A stretch of DNA of 5,642 nt from Solirubrobacterales bacterium (GTDB taxonomy: Bacteria; Actinomycetota; Thermoleophilia; Solirubrobacterales; Solirubrobacteraceae), in assembly GCA_025964075.1 (NCBI GenBank), contig JAOPZQ010000454.1, forward strand, positions 1 through 5,642, read 5' to 3'. Of the stretch, positions 1-5,642 are shown one piece after another. Under the pieces are notes generated by a model. The model was not told the origin of the DNA and did no database searches. It was given only the letters and a program-made list of their open reading frames with translations. The position numbers and the translations under genes were made by a program. Positions within the stretch are counted from its first letter, which is position 1. The number at the start of each line of letters is the position of its first letter.

Positions 1-1344
1 GGGCCGTTCCCGCGCGGCGGCCTCGCCCGCGGCATCTCGGACGGCAGGGCGCTGCTGAAGGATCCGGCGGTCCGCCGCCTCACGGTGGAGCGCGCGCGAG
101 CAGCCGGCGCGAGCGTGATCCGGATCCCGGTCAACTGGAGCAGCCGCGTCCTCGCCGACCCGCCGGCCGGCTTCGATCCGACGGATCCGGCGAGCCCCGC
201 CTACGACTTCGGCCCCGTCGACGGAGCCGTGCGGGACACGGTGTCCGCCGGCCTGCGCCCGCTGCTCGTCGTCTCCCACGCGCCGCCCTTCGCCGAGGCG
301 CCGCGCCGGTGGCGTTACGCCTACCCGGGATCGTGGGCGCCGAGCCCGCAGCAGCTCCAGAGCTTCGCCGTCGCGCTGGCGCGCCGCTATGGCGGCTCGT
401 TCCCGGACCCCGCGCGCCCGAGCGCGACCCTCCCTCGGGTGACGCTGTTCCAGGCTTGGAACGAGCCGAACCTGCCGCGCTACCTCGAGCCCCAGTGGAT
501 CGCCGCCCACGGCCGCTGGGAGGCGTTCTCCCCGCGCCTCTACCGCCAGCTGCTGAACGCGTTCTCCGACGGCGTGAAGTCGGTGGACCCCGGCGCCGTC
601 GTCGTCGCCGCGGGGGTCGCTCCGAGCGGCGACCCCGCCGGGGTGGGTCGCATGTCGGCGACCCGGTTCCTGGCGGCGCTGCTGTGCCGCGGCTGCCCCG
701 ACGCTCCCCGCTTCGACGTCATGGCGTTCCACCCGCTGTCCGTGGGCAACCCCGACCTGCCCAATCCCTCGGCGACCGGCGTCTCGGTCGCCGACGCGGT
801 CAAGGTGACGCGGCTCGTGCACAAGCCGGTCTGGGTCACCGAGCTCAACTGGCAGAGCTCGCCGCCGGCGAGGATCGGCGTGCCGCCGCGCCTGCAGGCC
901 CACTACGTGTCGCGGGCCCTGCACCGGCTGTGGGTCGCCGGAATCGGGCTCGTGGACTGGCAGTTCATGGTCGACCCGTTCCCGGCGCTCACCGTCCGCC
1001 AGCCGGACGGGAGCGTCGACACGCTCTCGCGCCCCGCGGGGCTCTACAGCGCCGGCACGGACGGCGCGGCGAACGCGAGGCCGAAGCCGTTCCTCCGCGG
1101 CTTCACGATGCCGTTCGACCCGATGCGCATCGACCCGCGCCGCGTCCGGATGTGGGCGCTCCTGATGAGTCGCGGTGAGCGCGCGATCCTGCAGCGGCGC
1201 GACCGCCGCGGCTGGAGGACGATCGCCTCCGTCCGCGCGAGCGCGGGGAACGTGGTCAACGCGGTTCTCCCGCTGCGCGGAAGCGCCCGCCTGCGGATCG
1301 CCGCGGGCACGCTGCGCTCGGCGGTCGCCGCGGTCGGGCGGTAG
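1..1344 (+). CDS. Clan-A glycoside hydrolase (GH5/GH39-like cellulase-type TIM barrel), 5'-truncated by the window edge
   Basis: The frame is open from base 1 to the TAG at 1342-1344 (447 codons visible), so the true start and any signal peptide lie upstream. The first in-window start, GTG at 85, is internal: the residues before it (GISDGRALLKDP...) read as normal N-terminal barrel sequence leading into RAAGASVIRIPVNWS. In-window codon 155 is the Glu of FQAWNEPN, the acid/base motif at the end of strand 4. Codon 281 is the Glu of VWVTELNW, the nucleophile motif of strand 7. A strand-8 Trp lies in GLVDWQF, and MAFHPLS precedes the nucleophile. Cys229 and Cys232 could form a disulfide, consistent with an exported enzyme. 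The last 85 or so residues (from KPFLRGFTMPF) look like a small beta domain appended to the barrel. Both catalytic glutamates are present, so a retaining beta-glycosidase is likely. The substrate cannot be read from the sequence. It converges with the permease gene and shows no functional link to it. Confidence 0.85.
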   Translation, partial: GPFPRGGLARGISDGRALLKDPAVRRLTVERARAAGASVIRIPVNWSSRVLADPPAGFDPTDPASPAYDFGPVDGAVRDTVSAGLRPLLVVSHAPPFAEAPRRWRYAYPGSWAPSPQQLQSFAVALARRYGGSFPDPARPSATLPRVTLFQAWNEPNLPRYLEPQWIAAHGRWEAFSPRLYRQLLNAFSDGVKSVDPGAVVVAAGVAPSGDPAGVGRMSATRFLAALLCRGCPDAPRFDVMAFHPLSVGNPDLPNPSATGVSVADAVKVTRLVHKPVWVTELNWQSSPPARIGVPPRLQAHYVSRALHRLWVAGIGLVDWQFMVDPFPALTVRQPDGSVDTLSRPAGLYSAGTDGAANARPKPFLRGFTMPFDPMRIDPRRVRMWALLMSRGERAILQRRDRRGWRTIASVRASAGNVVNAVLPLRGSARLRIAAGTLRSAVAAVGR

Positions 1345-1362
1345 CTCACTGGAGGCCGGCCC
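1345..1362. other. 18-nt gap between convergent genes
   Basis: Only 18 nt separate the hydrolase stop codon (1342-1344) from the permease stop codon (complement of 1363-1365). A short GAGG/CCTC pairing around a CCGGC loop (about 1352-1364) runs into the permease stop. There is no T tract on either side, so no intrinsic terminator can be supported. The two transcripts probably overlap at their 3' ends or end inside the opposing gene. Confidence 0.5.
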
Positions 1363-2736
1363 TCAGGCCACGACGCCGTGCACGAAGTACCAGACGAACA
1401 CGCCGCTGAACACGAGGAGCAGGAGCGGCGGGCGGCGGCCGCGCAGGAGCGCGAGCGCCGAGTAGGAGACGAAGCCCGCCCCGACGCCGTTGGTGATGCT
1501 GTACGTCAGCGGCATCATCACGATCGTCAGGAGCACGGGGAGCCCGATGCCCGGGTCATCCCACTCGATCTCGCGGATCAGCTCGAGCATCATCGCGCCG
1601 ACGATGACGAGCACCGGGGCGGTGGCCTCGCTCGGGATCACGCCGGCCAGCGGCGAGATGAACAGGCAGAGGAGGAAGAGCACGCCGGTGACGACCGCGG
1701 TCAGCCCTGTCCGCCCGCCCTCGGCGACGCCGGCCGCGCTCTCGATGAACGTCGTGTTCGACGAGGCCGAGGCGGCGCCCCCCGCGGCGGCGGCGAGGGA
1801 GTCGACGAGGAGGACGCGCTTCATCCCCGGCAGCCGGCCGTCCCGCGTCACGAGACCGGCCCGGCGCGCGATGCCGAGCACCGTGCCGGCGGTGTCGAAG
1901 AAGTCGGAGAGCATCACCGAGAGCACTACGGCCAACGCGCTCCAGAACCCGAGCGCCGAGACGAAGTGGAACGAGAACTTCCCGACCAGGTGGAAGTCCG
2001 GCGTGTCCACGATCTTGCTCGGCCAGGCGGCGATCCCGTTGTGCCAGAGCGTCTTGTCCTTGGCCTCGTTGATGACGATCGCCAGCAGCGTCGTCCCCAG
2101 GATCCCGGCGACGAGCGCGCCGGGCACGCGGCGGACGAGCAGCGCGTAGGTCACGAGCAGCCCGAACACGAACACCCCGATCGTCCACTTGTCGAGATGC
2201 GGCGCCAGCATCACGATCGTCCCGGTGCCCTTGACGACGATGCCGGCGTTCACCAGCCCGATCGTCGCGATGAAGAGCCCGATCCCGACCGCGATCGCCA
2301 GCTTGAGCTGGTTCGGGATCGCGTTGATCACCGCCTCGCGGAAGCCGACGAGGACGAGCGCCGTGATGATCAGGCCCTCGGCGACGATCACCCCCATCGC
2401 GTCCGGCCACGACAGGTGGTCGGCGCCGACGAGCGAGAACGCGACGAACGCGTTGATCCCGAGGCCCGCCGCGATCGCGAACGGGTAGCGCCCGATCACG
2501 CCCATCGCGATGGTCATCACGCCGGCGGCGAGCGCGGTCACGGTGAGCACCTGGGCGAAGGCGAGGTGGACGCCGTGGTTGTCGCCGACCGCGCCCAGCA
2601 CCTGCGGGTTGACGAACAGGATGTACGCCATCGTCAGGAACGTGGCGATGCCGGCGCGGATCTCGGTCCGCACCGTCGAGCCGCGCTCGGAGATCGAGAA
2701 GAAGCGGTCGAGCTCGCCCATGCGCGCCCGGGACAT
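1363..2736 (-). CDS. NCS2 family (AzgA-type) purine base permease
   Basis: The 457-residue hydrophobic protein matches the length of bacterial adenine and hypoxanthine/guanine permeases of the AzgA branch (COG2252). Family landmarks are in order: LDRFF...ERGSTVRTE then GIATFLTMAYILFVNPQ (residues 9-46), GLGINAFVAF (91-100), SDFFDTAGTVLGIA (277-290), and SSNTTFIESAAGVAEGGRTG (325-344) followed by SPLAGVIPSEATAPVLVIVGAMM. The acidic Asp/Glu of the SDFFDT and FIESAAG segments are the residues expected to contact purine and ion in this family. About 12-14 membrane segments are plausible. Substrate (adenine versus hypoxanthine/guanine) cannot be resolved. The start is ambiguous: ATG at 2736 (MSRARMGELDRFF) or ATG at 2721 (MGELDRFF), neither with a convincing Shine-Dalgarno. 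The frame stays open upstream to 3588, but that stretch is antisense to add and not family-like. It is divergent from add, sharing a 99-nt promoter region, which supports a joint purine role. Confidence 0.9.
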   Translation of the reverse strand: MSRARMGELDRFFSISERGSTVRTEIRAGIATFLTMAYILFVNPQVLGAVGDNHGVHLAFAQVLTVTALAAGVMTIAMGVIGRYPFAIAAGLGINAFVAFSLVGADHLSWPDAMGVIVAEGLIITALVLVGFREAVINAIPNQLKLAIAVGIGLFIATIGLVNAGIVVKGTGTIVMLAPHLDKWTIGVFVFGLLVTYALLVRRVPGALVAGILGTTLLAIVINEAKDKTLWHNGIAAWPSKIVDTPDFHLVGKFSFHFVSALGFWSALAVVLSVMLSDFFDTAGTVLGIARRAGLVTRDGRLPGMKRVLLVDSLAAAAGGAASASSNTTFIESAAGVAEGGRTGLTAVVTGVLFLLCLFISPLAGVIPSEATAPVLVIVGAMMLELIREIEWDDPGIGLPVLLTIVMMPLTYSITNGVGAGFVSYSALALLRGRRPPLLLLVFSGVFVWYFVHGVVA

Positions 2737-2753
2737 TAGGCCGCCCAGCGGAC

Positions 2754-2820
2754 GGGGTGAGGTCTTGCATCGCGCAAAGCAAACCGTCTTTCGGACTGTT
2801 GAAATGCAAGACCTGACCCC
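2754..2820. repeat. 67-nt element with 17-bp imperfect inverted arms in the divergent promoter region
   Basis: The left arm, ggggtgaggtcttgcat (2754-2770), and right arm, atgcaagacctgacccc (2804-2820), are reverse complements at 16 of 17 positions. Between them are 33 nt holding a second, smaller stem: 2782-2788 pairs with 2794-2800 with one mismatch and a 5-nt loop (CGAAA on the minus strand). The element lies 17 nt from the permease ATG at 2736 and 15 nt from the add ATG, so it makes up most of the region both promoters must use. Its interior is clearly richer in A/T than its surroundings. Each arm ends in an inward-facing TTGCAT. It could be a small non-autonomous repeat (MITE- or REP-like), or an operator with widely spaced half-sites. 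No target-site duplication is visible, and no second copy occurs in this window. Confidence 0.75.
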
Positions 2821-2826
2821 TAAAGT
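2799..2826 (+). promoter_or_regulatory. Candidate promoter for add, giving a near-leaderless transcript
   Basis: TTGAAA (2799-2804) and TAAAGT (2821-2826) are separated by 16 nt and resemble -35 and -10 hexamers; the -10 fits the TANNNT form common in actinobacteria. Transcription starting about 7 nt beyond would begin within 0-3 nt of the add ATG. This agrees with the absence of any purine-rich ribosome binding site in the cctaaagttgcgcgccc stretch before the ATG. The -35 overlaps the right arm of the inverted-repeat element, and the -10 lies just outside it. This is a pattern match only. Confidence 0.35.
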
Positions 2827-2835
2827 TGCGCGCCC

Positions 2836-3798
2836 ATGATCCCCAAGGCCGAGCTCCACGTCCACCTCGAGGGCACCGCGCCGCCGGCGCTGATCCGCCG
2901 GATCGCCGAGCGCAACGGCCTGCAGGTGCCCGAGGGCGTGTTCGCGGCCGAGGACCGCTTCGCCTACCGCGACTTCCTCGACTTCCTGCAGACCTACGAC
3001 CTCGCGGCGAGCGTCATCCGCACGGCGGACGACTACCGCGACATCACCTACGAATACCTGTGCGCGTGCGCGCGGGAGGGCGCCGTCTACGTCGAGCTCA
3101 CGGCGAGCCCGGACCACGCGAGGCTCGTGGGCCTGACCGACGAGGAGCACCTCGACGGGATCGCCCGGGGGATCGACGACGCCCGCGCCGACCACGGTGT
3201 CGAGGGGCGGATCCTGATCTCGGCCGTGCGCAACTTCGGCGTCGAGCAGGCGCTGCTGGTGGCCCGCTACGCGGCCGGGCGCCCCCATCCCTACGTCGTC
3301 GGCTTCTCGATGGCCGGCGACGAGCAGAACTATCCGGCCGGCGACTACGCGGAGGCGTACGCGATCGCCTCCGGCGCCGGCCTCGGCTGCACCGTCCACG
3401 CCGGCGAGTGGGCCGGCGCCGACAGCGTGCGCGCGGCGCTCGGCCTGCCCGTCACGCGCATCTCCCACGGCGTGCGCGCGATCGAGGACGAGCGGCTCGT
3501 CGCCGAGCTCGCGGAGCGCGGCATCGTCCTCGAGTGCTGCCCGACGAGCAACGTCGTGCTCGGCGTCTTCCCGAGCTACGAGGAGCACCCGCTGCCGGCG
3601 CTGCGCGACGCCGGCATCCCGGTCACGCTCGGCTCCGACGACCCGCCCTACTTCGGAGCGACGATCGGCGGCGAGTACGACGTCTGCGCCGCGCGGATGG
3701 GCTTCGACGACCAGGTCCTGCGCGACATCACGCGCACCGCGATCGACGCCGCGTTCTGCGACGACGGGCTGAAGGAGACTCTCCGTGCGCGCGTCTGA
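2836..3798 (+). CDS. add: Adenosine deaminase
   Basis: This 320-residue cytosolic zinc enzyme would hydrolyse adenosine (and deoxyadenosine) to inosine plus ammonia in purine salvage. All core elements are present: HVH at residues 8-10 in ELHVHLEG (two metal ligands), the SMAGDE segment, HAGE with His188 (metal ligand) and Glu191 (proton donor), His211 in RISHG, ECCPTSN, and SDDP with Asp268 and Asp269 (metal ligand and base-binding side). The SPDHA...GLTDEEHLDGIARGIDDAR stretch and the ending DITRTAIDAAFCDD resemble the alphaproteobacterial-type ADA branch more than classical animal-type ADA. Adenine deaminase shares SDDPxYF, so a free-base substrate is not excluded, but the AGDE and HAGE segments favour the nucleoside. 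Oddities are RISHG where RIGHG is usual, and GSDDP where NSDDP or NTDDP is usual. ATG 2836 puts the HxH motif at the expected distance from the N terminus. It is divergent from the permease and overlaps the next gene by 14 nt. Confidence 0.9.
   Translation: MIPKAELHVHLEGTAPPALIRRIAERNGLQVPEGVFAAEDRFAYRDFLDFLQTYDLAASVIRTADDYRDITYEYLCACAREGAVYVELTASPDHARLVGLTDEEHLDGIARGIDDARADHGVEGRILISAVRNFGVEQALLVARYAAGRPHPYVVGFSMAGDEQNYPAGDYAEAYAIASGAGLGCTVHAGEWAGADSVRAALGLPVTRISHGVRAIEDERLVAELAERGIVLECCPTSNVVLGVFPSYEEHPLPALRDAGIPVTLGSDDPPYFGATIGGEYDVCAARMGFDDQVLRDITRTAIDAAFCDDGLKETLRARV
3772..3777 (+). promoter_or_regulatory. Ribosome binding site for the PLP enzyme, inside the end of add
   Basis: AAGGAG lies 7 nt before the GTG at 3785 and within the last codons of add. 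It fixes the GTG as the start and, with the 14-nt overlap, indicates that the second gene is translated from the same mRNA, probably by translational coupling. Confidence 0.7.
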
Positions 3799-4972
3799 GG
3801 CGCTCGACGTCGCGGCCGTCCGCGCGCGGTTCCCCGCCCTCGCGCGCCCGCTCGCCTACCTCGACGGCCCCGGCGGCTCGCAGGTGCCCGAGGACGTCAT
3901 CGAAGCGATCGGCGCGTGCCTGCGCGACGCCAACTCCAACCTCGACGGCGCGTTCGCGACCTCCACGGCGGCGACGGCGATCGTCGCCCGCGCCCGGGAG
4001 GCGGCGGCGCGCTTCACCGGCAGCGCGCCCGAGGAGATCGCGTTCGGACCGAACATGACGACGCTGAACTTCCTGCTCGCGCACGCCGTCGCCCGCACCC
4101 TGGCCCCCGGCGAGGAGATCGTCGTCACCGACCTCGACCACGACGCGAACGTGTCGCCGTGGCTGATCGTCGCCGCGGACCACGATCTCGTCGTCCGCCA
4201 CGCGCCGATCCGCACCGAGGACGGCACGCTCGACGAGGACGCGCTCGAGGGGCTGCTCGGCCCGCGCACCCGCGTCGTCGCGTTCACGCTCGCTTCGAAC
4301 GCGCTCGGCTCGATCCCCGATGCGGCGCGGATCGCCGCCGCGGCCCACGCGGCCGGAGCGCTCGCCTGGGCGGACGGCGTCCACCTCGCGCCGCACCGGC
4401 CGTTGCGCCGCGCCGAGCTCGGCCTCGACGTCCTGCTCTGCTCGCCGTACAAGTTCTTCGGGCCGCACGCCGGCGTCGCGGCGATCCGGCGCGAGCTCGC
4501 GGAGACGCTGCCCGCCGACCGGGTGCGCCCGGCGAGCGAGGACCCGCCCGGCCACCGGTTCGAGACCGGGACGCAGTCGCACGAGGCGCTCGCCGGGACG
4601 ACGGCCGCGATCGCCTACATGGCGGGTGTCGGCTACGACGCGATCGAGGCGCACGAGACCGCGCTCGCCGGCCGGTTCCTCGACGGGCTCGCGCGCGTCC
4701 CGCGCGTCGAGCTCTACGGGATCCGCGGCGTCGAGGGCCGCACGCCGACGTTCTGCCTGAACGTCGGCGGCCTCGATCCTCGCCACGTCACCACCGAGCT
4801 CGCGGCGGCCGGGATCCAGGCGTGGGACGGCGACTACTACGCGCCGGGGCCGATGCGCGCGCTCGGACTACACGACCGCGGCGCGGTGCGCATCGGCCTC
4901 CTGCACTACAACACGGACGCCGAGGTGGACCGCGTGTTGAGCGCCCTCGAAGCGGTGGCACGGGCGGCGTAA
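3785..4972 (+). CDS. Class-V-fold PLP-dependent enzyme, cysteine desulfurase-like (TIGR01976-like)
   Basis: The 395-residue protein has the fold-type I signature: YLDGPGGSQVP (25-35), NSNLDGAF (50-57), FGPNMTTLNF (N90-T93, phosphate-contact region), DLDHDAN (116-122, with His119 in the position that stacks on the cofactor ring), ADGVHLAPH (Asp197 for the pyridine nitrogen, His200), CSPYKFFGPHAG with the Schiff-base Lys223, RFETGTQ (258-264), and RIGLLHYNT (369-377). This set, notably VHLAPH, SPYKFFGPH and the WDGDYYA/HYNT C terminus, matches the cysteine-desulfurase-like family TIGR01976. Where true desulfurases carry a mobile loop with the sulfur-accepting Cys, this protein reads GIQAWDGDYYAPGP (343 onward) with no Cys; its Cys residues are elsewhere (for example Cys45 and the one before SPYK). 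Desulfurase activity is therefore doubtful, and the reaction is unknown. GTG 3785 has a good ribosome binding site and overlaps add by 14 nt, so the two are co-translated. Confidence 0.85.
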   Translation: MRASEALDVAAVRARFPALARPLAYLDGPGGSQVPEDVIEAIGACLRDANSNLDGAFATSTAATAIVARAREAAARFTGSAPEEIAFGPNMTTLNFLLAHAVARTLAPGEEIVVTDLDHDANVSPWLIVAADHDLVVRHAPIRTEDGTLDEDALEGLLGPRTRVVAFTLASNALGSIPDAARIAAAAHAAGALAWADGVHLAPHRPLRRAELGLDVLLCSPYKFFGPHAGVAAIRRELAETLPADRVRPASEDPPGHRFETGTQSHEALAGTTAAIAYMAGVGYDAIEAHETALAGRFLDGLARVPRVELYGIRGVEGRTPTFCLNVGGLDPRHVTTELAAAGIQAWDGDYYAPGPMRALGLHDRGAVRIGLLHYNTDAEVDRVLSALEAVARAA

Positions 4973-5078
4973 ACAAGGCCGCATCCTGCGACATTCGCCT
5001 TAACAACGGGGTTTCTGAAAGGTTGTAGGCTGGCCCATTTTGGGGGCTGGGAACCCCGAGGACACCGAGGAGGCCACT
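4973..5078 (+). promoter_or_regulatory. Intergenic leader of the BMP lipoprotein gene, with candidate -10 and ribosome binding site
   Basis: This 106-nt stretch is less GC-rich at its left end than the flanking genes, as expected for a promoter. TAGGCT at 5026-5031 fits the actinobacterial TANNNT -10 form; no good -35 stands at 16-18 nt upstream (TTAACA at 5000-5005 is 20 nt away). A strong Shine-Dalgarno, GAGGAGG (5067-5073), lies 5 nt before the GTG at 5079. Two short stems are possible: AAGG...CCTT (4976-4979 with 4998-5001) enclosing CGCA-TCC-TGCG, and GGGG...CCCC (5043-5046 with 5054-5057). Neither is followed by a T tract, so no terminator for the upstream gene is claimed. An independent promoter for the transporter is likely, but read-through from add is possible. 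Confidence 0.4.
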
Positions 5079-5642
5079 GTGAAGTCGACGTTCCGGACGA
5101 TCATCGCGATCGTCGCCATTGTCGCGTTGGCGCTCACCGCCGCCGCATGCGGCTCGAAGAAGAAGAGCAGCACCAGCGCCGGTGCAGCCACCACCACCAG
5201 CGGCGGCGCGACCGCGACGACGAGCACTCCGAAGGGCAAGGCGATCAAGGTCGGCTTGGTGACCGACATCGGCGGCCTCAACGACCGCTCCTTCAACCAC
5301 CTGGCCTACGTGGGCCTGCAAAGGGCCGAGAAGGAGCTCGGCATCCAAGGGCGCGTCCTGACGTCGAAGTCGAACGCCGACTACGTCCCGAACCTGACGA
5401 CGCTCGCCCAGGGTCGCTATGACCTGATCATCCCGGTCGGCTTCCTCATGGCCGACGCGACCGACGCCGTCGCGACGCAGGTCCCGACCGCGAAGTTCGC
5501 GATGGTCGACGTCGACGCCACCTCGCTCAAGGGCAAGCCCAAGAACGTCGAGGGGCTGCTGTTCAAGGAGCAGGAGGCGGGCTACCTCGTCGGCTACCTC
5601 TCCGGCCTCTACGCCAAGGACAACAAGATCACGACAGTCTCC
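5079..5642 (+). CDS. BMP-family (PnrA/BmpA-like) ABC transporter substrate-binding lipoprotein, 3'-truncated by the window edge
   Basis: The frame runs from GTG 5079 to the last base (188 codons) without a stop. The N terminus is a lipoprotein signal: basic VKSTFRT, a hydrophobic core (residues 8-19), then LTAAAC with the lipidated Cys24, with Ala at -3 instead of the commoner Leu. A low-complexity Lys/Ser/Thr/Ala/Gly linker (25-54) would span the cell wall. The mature domain starts KVGLVTDIGGLNDRSFNHLAYVGLQRAEKELG; the GGLNDRSFN segment (65-73) is the family hallmark in the ligand cleft. It continues with DLIIPVGFLMADATDAVA, KFAMVDVDA and FKEQEAGYLVGYLSGLYAK, all typical of the Bmp/Med family (ABC transporter substrate-binding). 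Characterised members such as Treponema PnrA bind purine nucleosides, which fits the neighbouring adenosine deaminase and purine permease. ATPase and permease genes would be expected just beyond the right edge. Ligand specificity is inferred, since the C-terminal ligand contacts are missing. Confidence 0.88.
   Translation, partial: MKSTFRTIIAIVAIVALALTAAACGSKKKSSTSAGAATTTSGGATATTSTPKGKAIKVGLVTDIGGLNDRSFNHLAYVGLQRAEKELGIQGRVLTSKSNADYVPNLTTLAQGRYDLIIPVGFLMADATDAVATQVPTAKFAMVDVDATSLKGKPKNVEGLLFKEQEAGYLVGYLSGLYAKDNKITTVS

Noticed and set aside
1378..2739. Long plus-strand open frame (453 codons) opposite the permease
   Set aside because: Its composition is His/Asp/Glu/Arg-rich with no fold-like pattern. 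It is a by-product of high GC third positions in the permease gene.
2754..2820. Inverted repeat as a transcription terminator
   Set aside because: It lies between two divergent starts, where no transcript needs ending, and neither arm is followed by a T run.
2754..2820. Purine riboswitch upstream of add or the permease
   Set aside because: The single long stem with a small inner hairpin does not form the three-way junction of the purine aptamer, and too few nucleotides remain for an expression platform.
2737..3588. Upstream extension of the permease reading frame on the minus strand (giving 741 residues)
   Set aside because: The extra 284 residues are charged and repetitive, lie antisense to the well-supported add gene, and precede a complete family-like N terminus at 2736/2721.
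3728..4786. Minus-strand open frame of 352 codons opposite the PLP enzyme
   Set aside because: Arg/Ala/Glu-rich shadow of a gene with an intact PLP active site. No recognisable domain.
4976..5001. Possible terminator hairpin after the PLP gene
   Set aside because: The stems are only 4 bp and no T tract follows. Not distinguishable from chance.
3916..5028. Plus-strand frame of 370 codons overlapping the PLP enzyme in another frame
   Set aside because: Arg/Pro-rich low-complexity translation typical of a frame-shifted high-GC gene. It contains no motifs.
4788..5348. Minus-strand frame of 186 codons spanning the intergenic region and the lipoprotein start
   Set aside because: It covers two real plus-strand genes and has a low-complexity Arg/Gly/Ala translation. 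The plus-strand lipoprotein signal and ribosome binding site are much stronger evidence.

Overview
The window is GC-rich (roughly 70% by eye), with GTG starts, dense gene packing and a lipoprotein carrying a long Ser/Thr/Ala/Gly linker after its lipobox. This suggests a high-GC actinobacterium. The gene styles (a secreted clan-A glycosidase, a Thr/Ser/Lys-linker lipoprotein, a TIGR01976-like PLP enzyme) would fit Thermoleophilia such as Solirubrobacterales, but that placement is inference.

Layout from left to right. Positions 1-1344 (+) hold the 3' part of a clan-A (GH5/GH39-like) glycoside hydrolase, open at the left edge. Positions 1363-2736 (-) hold an NCS2/AzgA-type purine permease that converges on the hydrolase with an 18-nt gap. 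Positions 2737-2835 are a divergent promoter region filled almost entirely by a 67-nt element with 17-bp imperfect inverted arms. Positions 2836-3798 (+) are adenosine deaminase (add). It overlaps by 14 nt a class-V-fold PLP enzyme of the cysteine-desulfurase-like family at 3785-4972 (+). A 106-nt intergenic stretch follows, then the start of a BMP-family substrate-binding lipoprotein (5079-5642, +), open at the right edge.

The last four genes form a coherent theme of purine nucleoside and base scavenging. The BMP lipoprotein family includes purine-nucleoside receptors that feed ABC importers. Adenosine deaminase converts adenosine to inosine. The AzgA-type permease moves purine bases. The PLP enzyme has no obvious place in that pathway, yet it appears translationally coupled to add, and it lacks the catalytic cysteine loop expected of a true cysteine desulfurase. 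The glycoside hydrolase appears unrelated and belongs to whatever lies to the left.

The two most interesting points are the inverted-repeat element that occupies the add/permease divergent promoter and the unexplained add-PLP enzyme pairing. No tRNA, rRNA, CRISPR array, insertion sequence or complete mobile element was seen.
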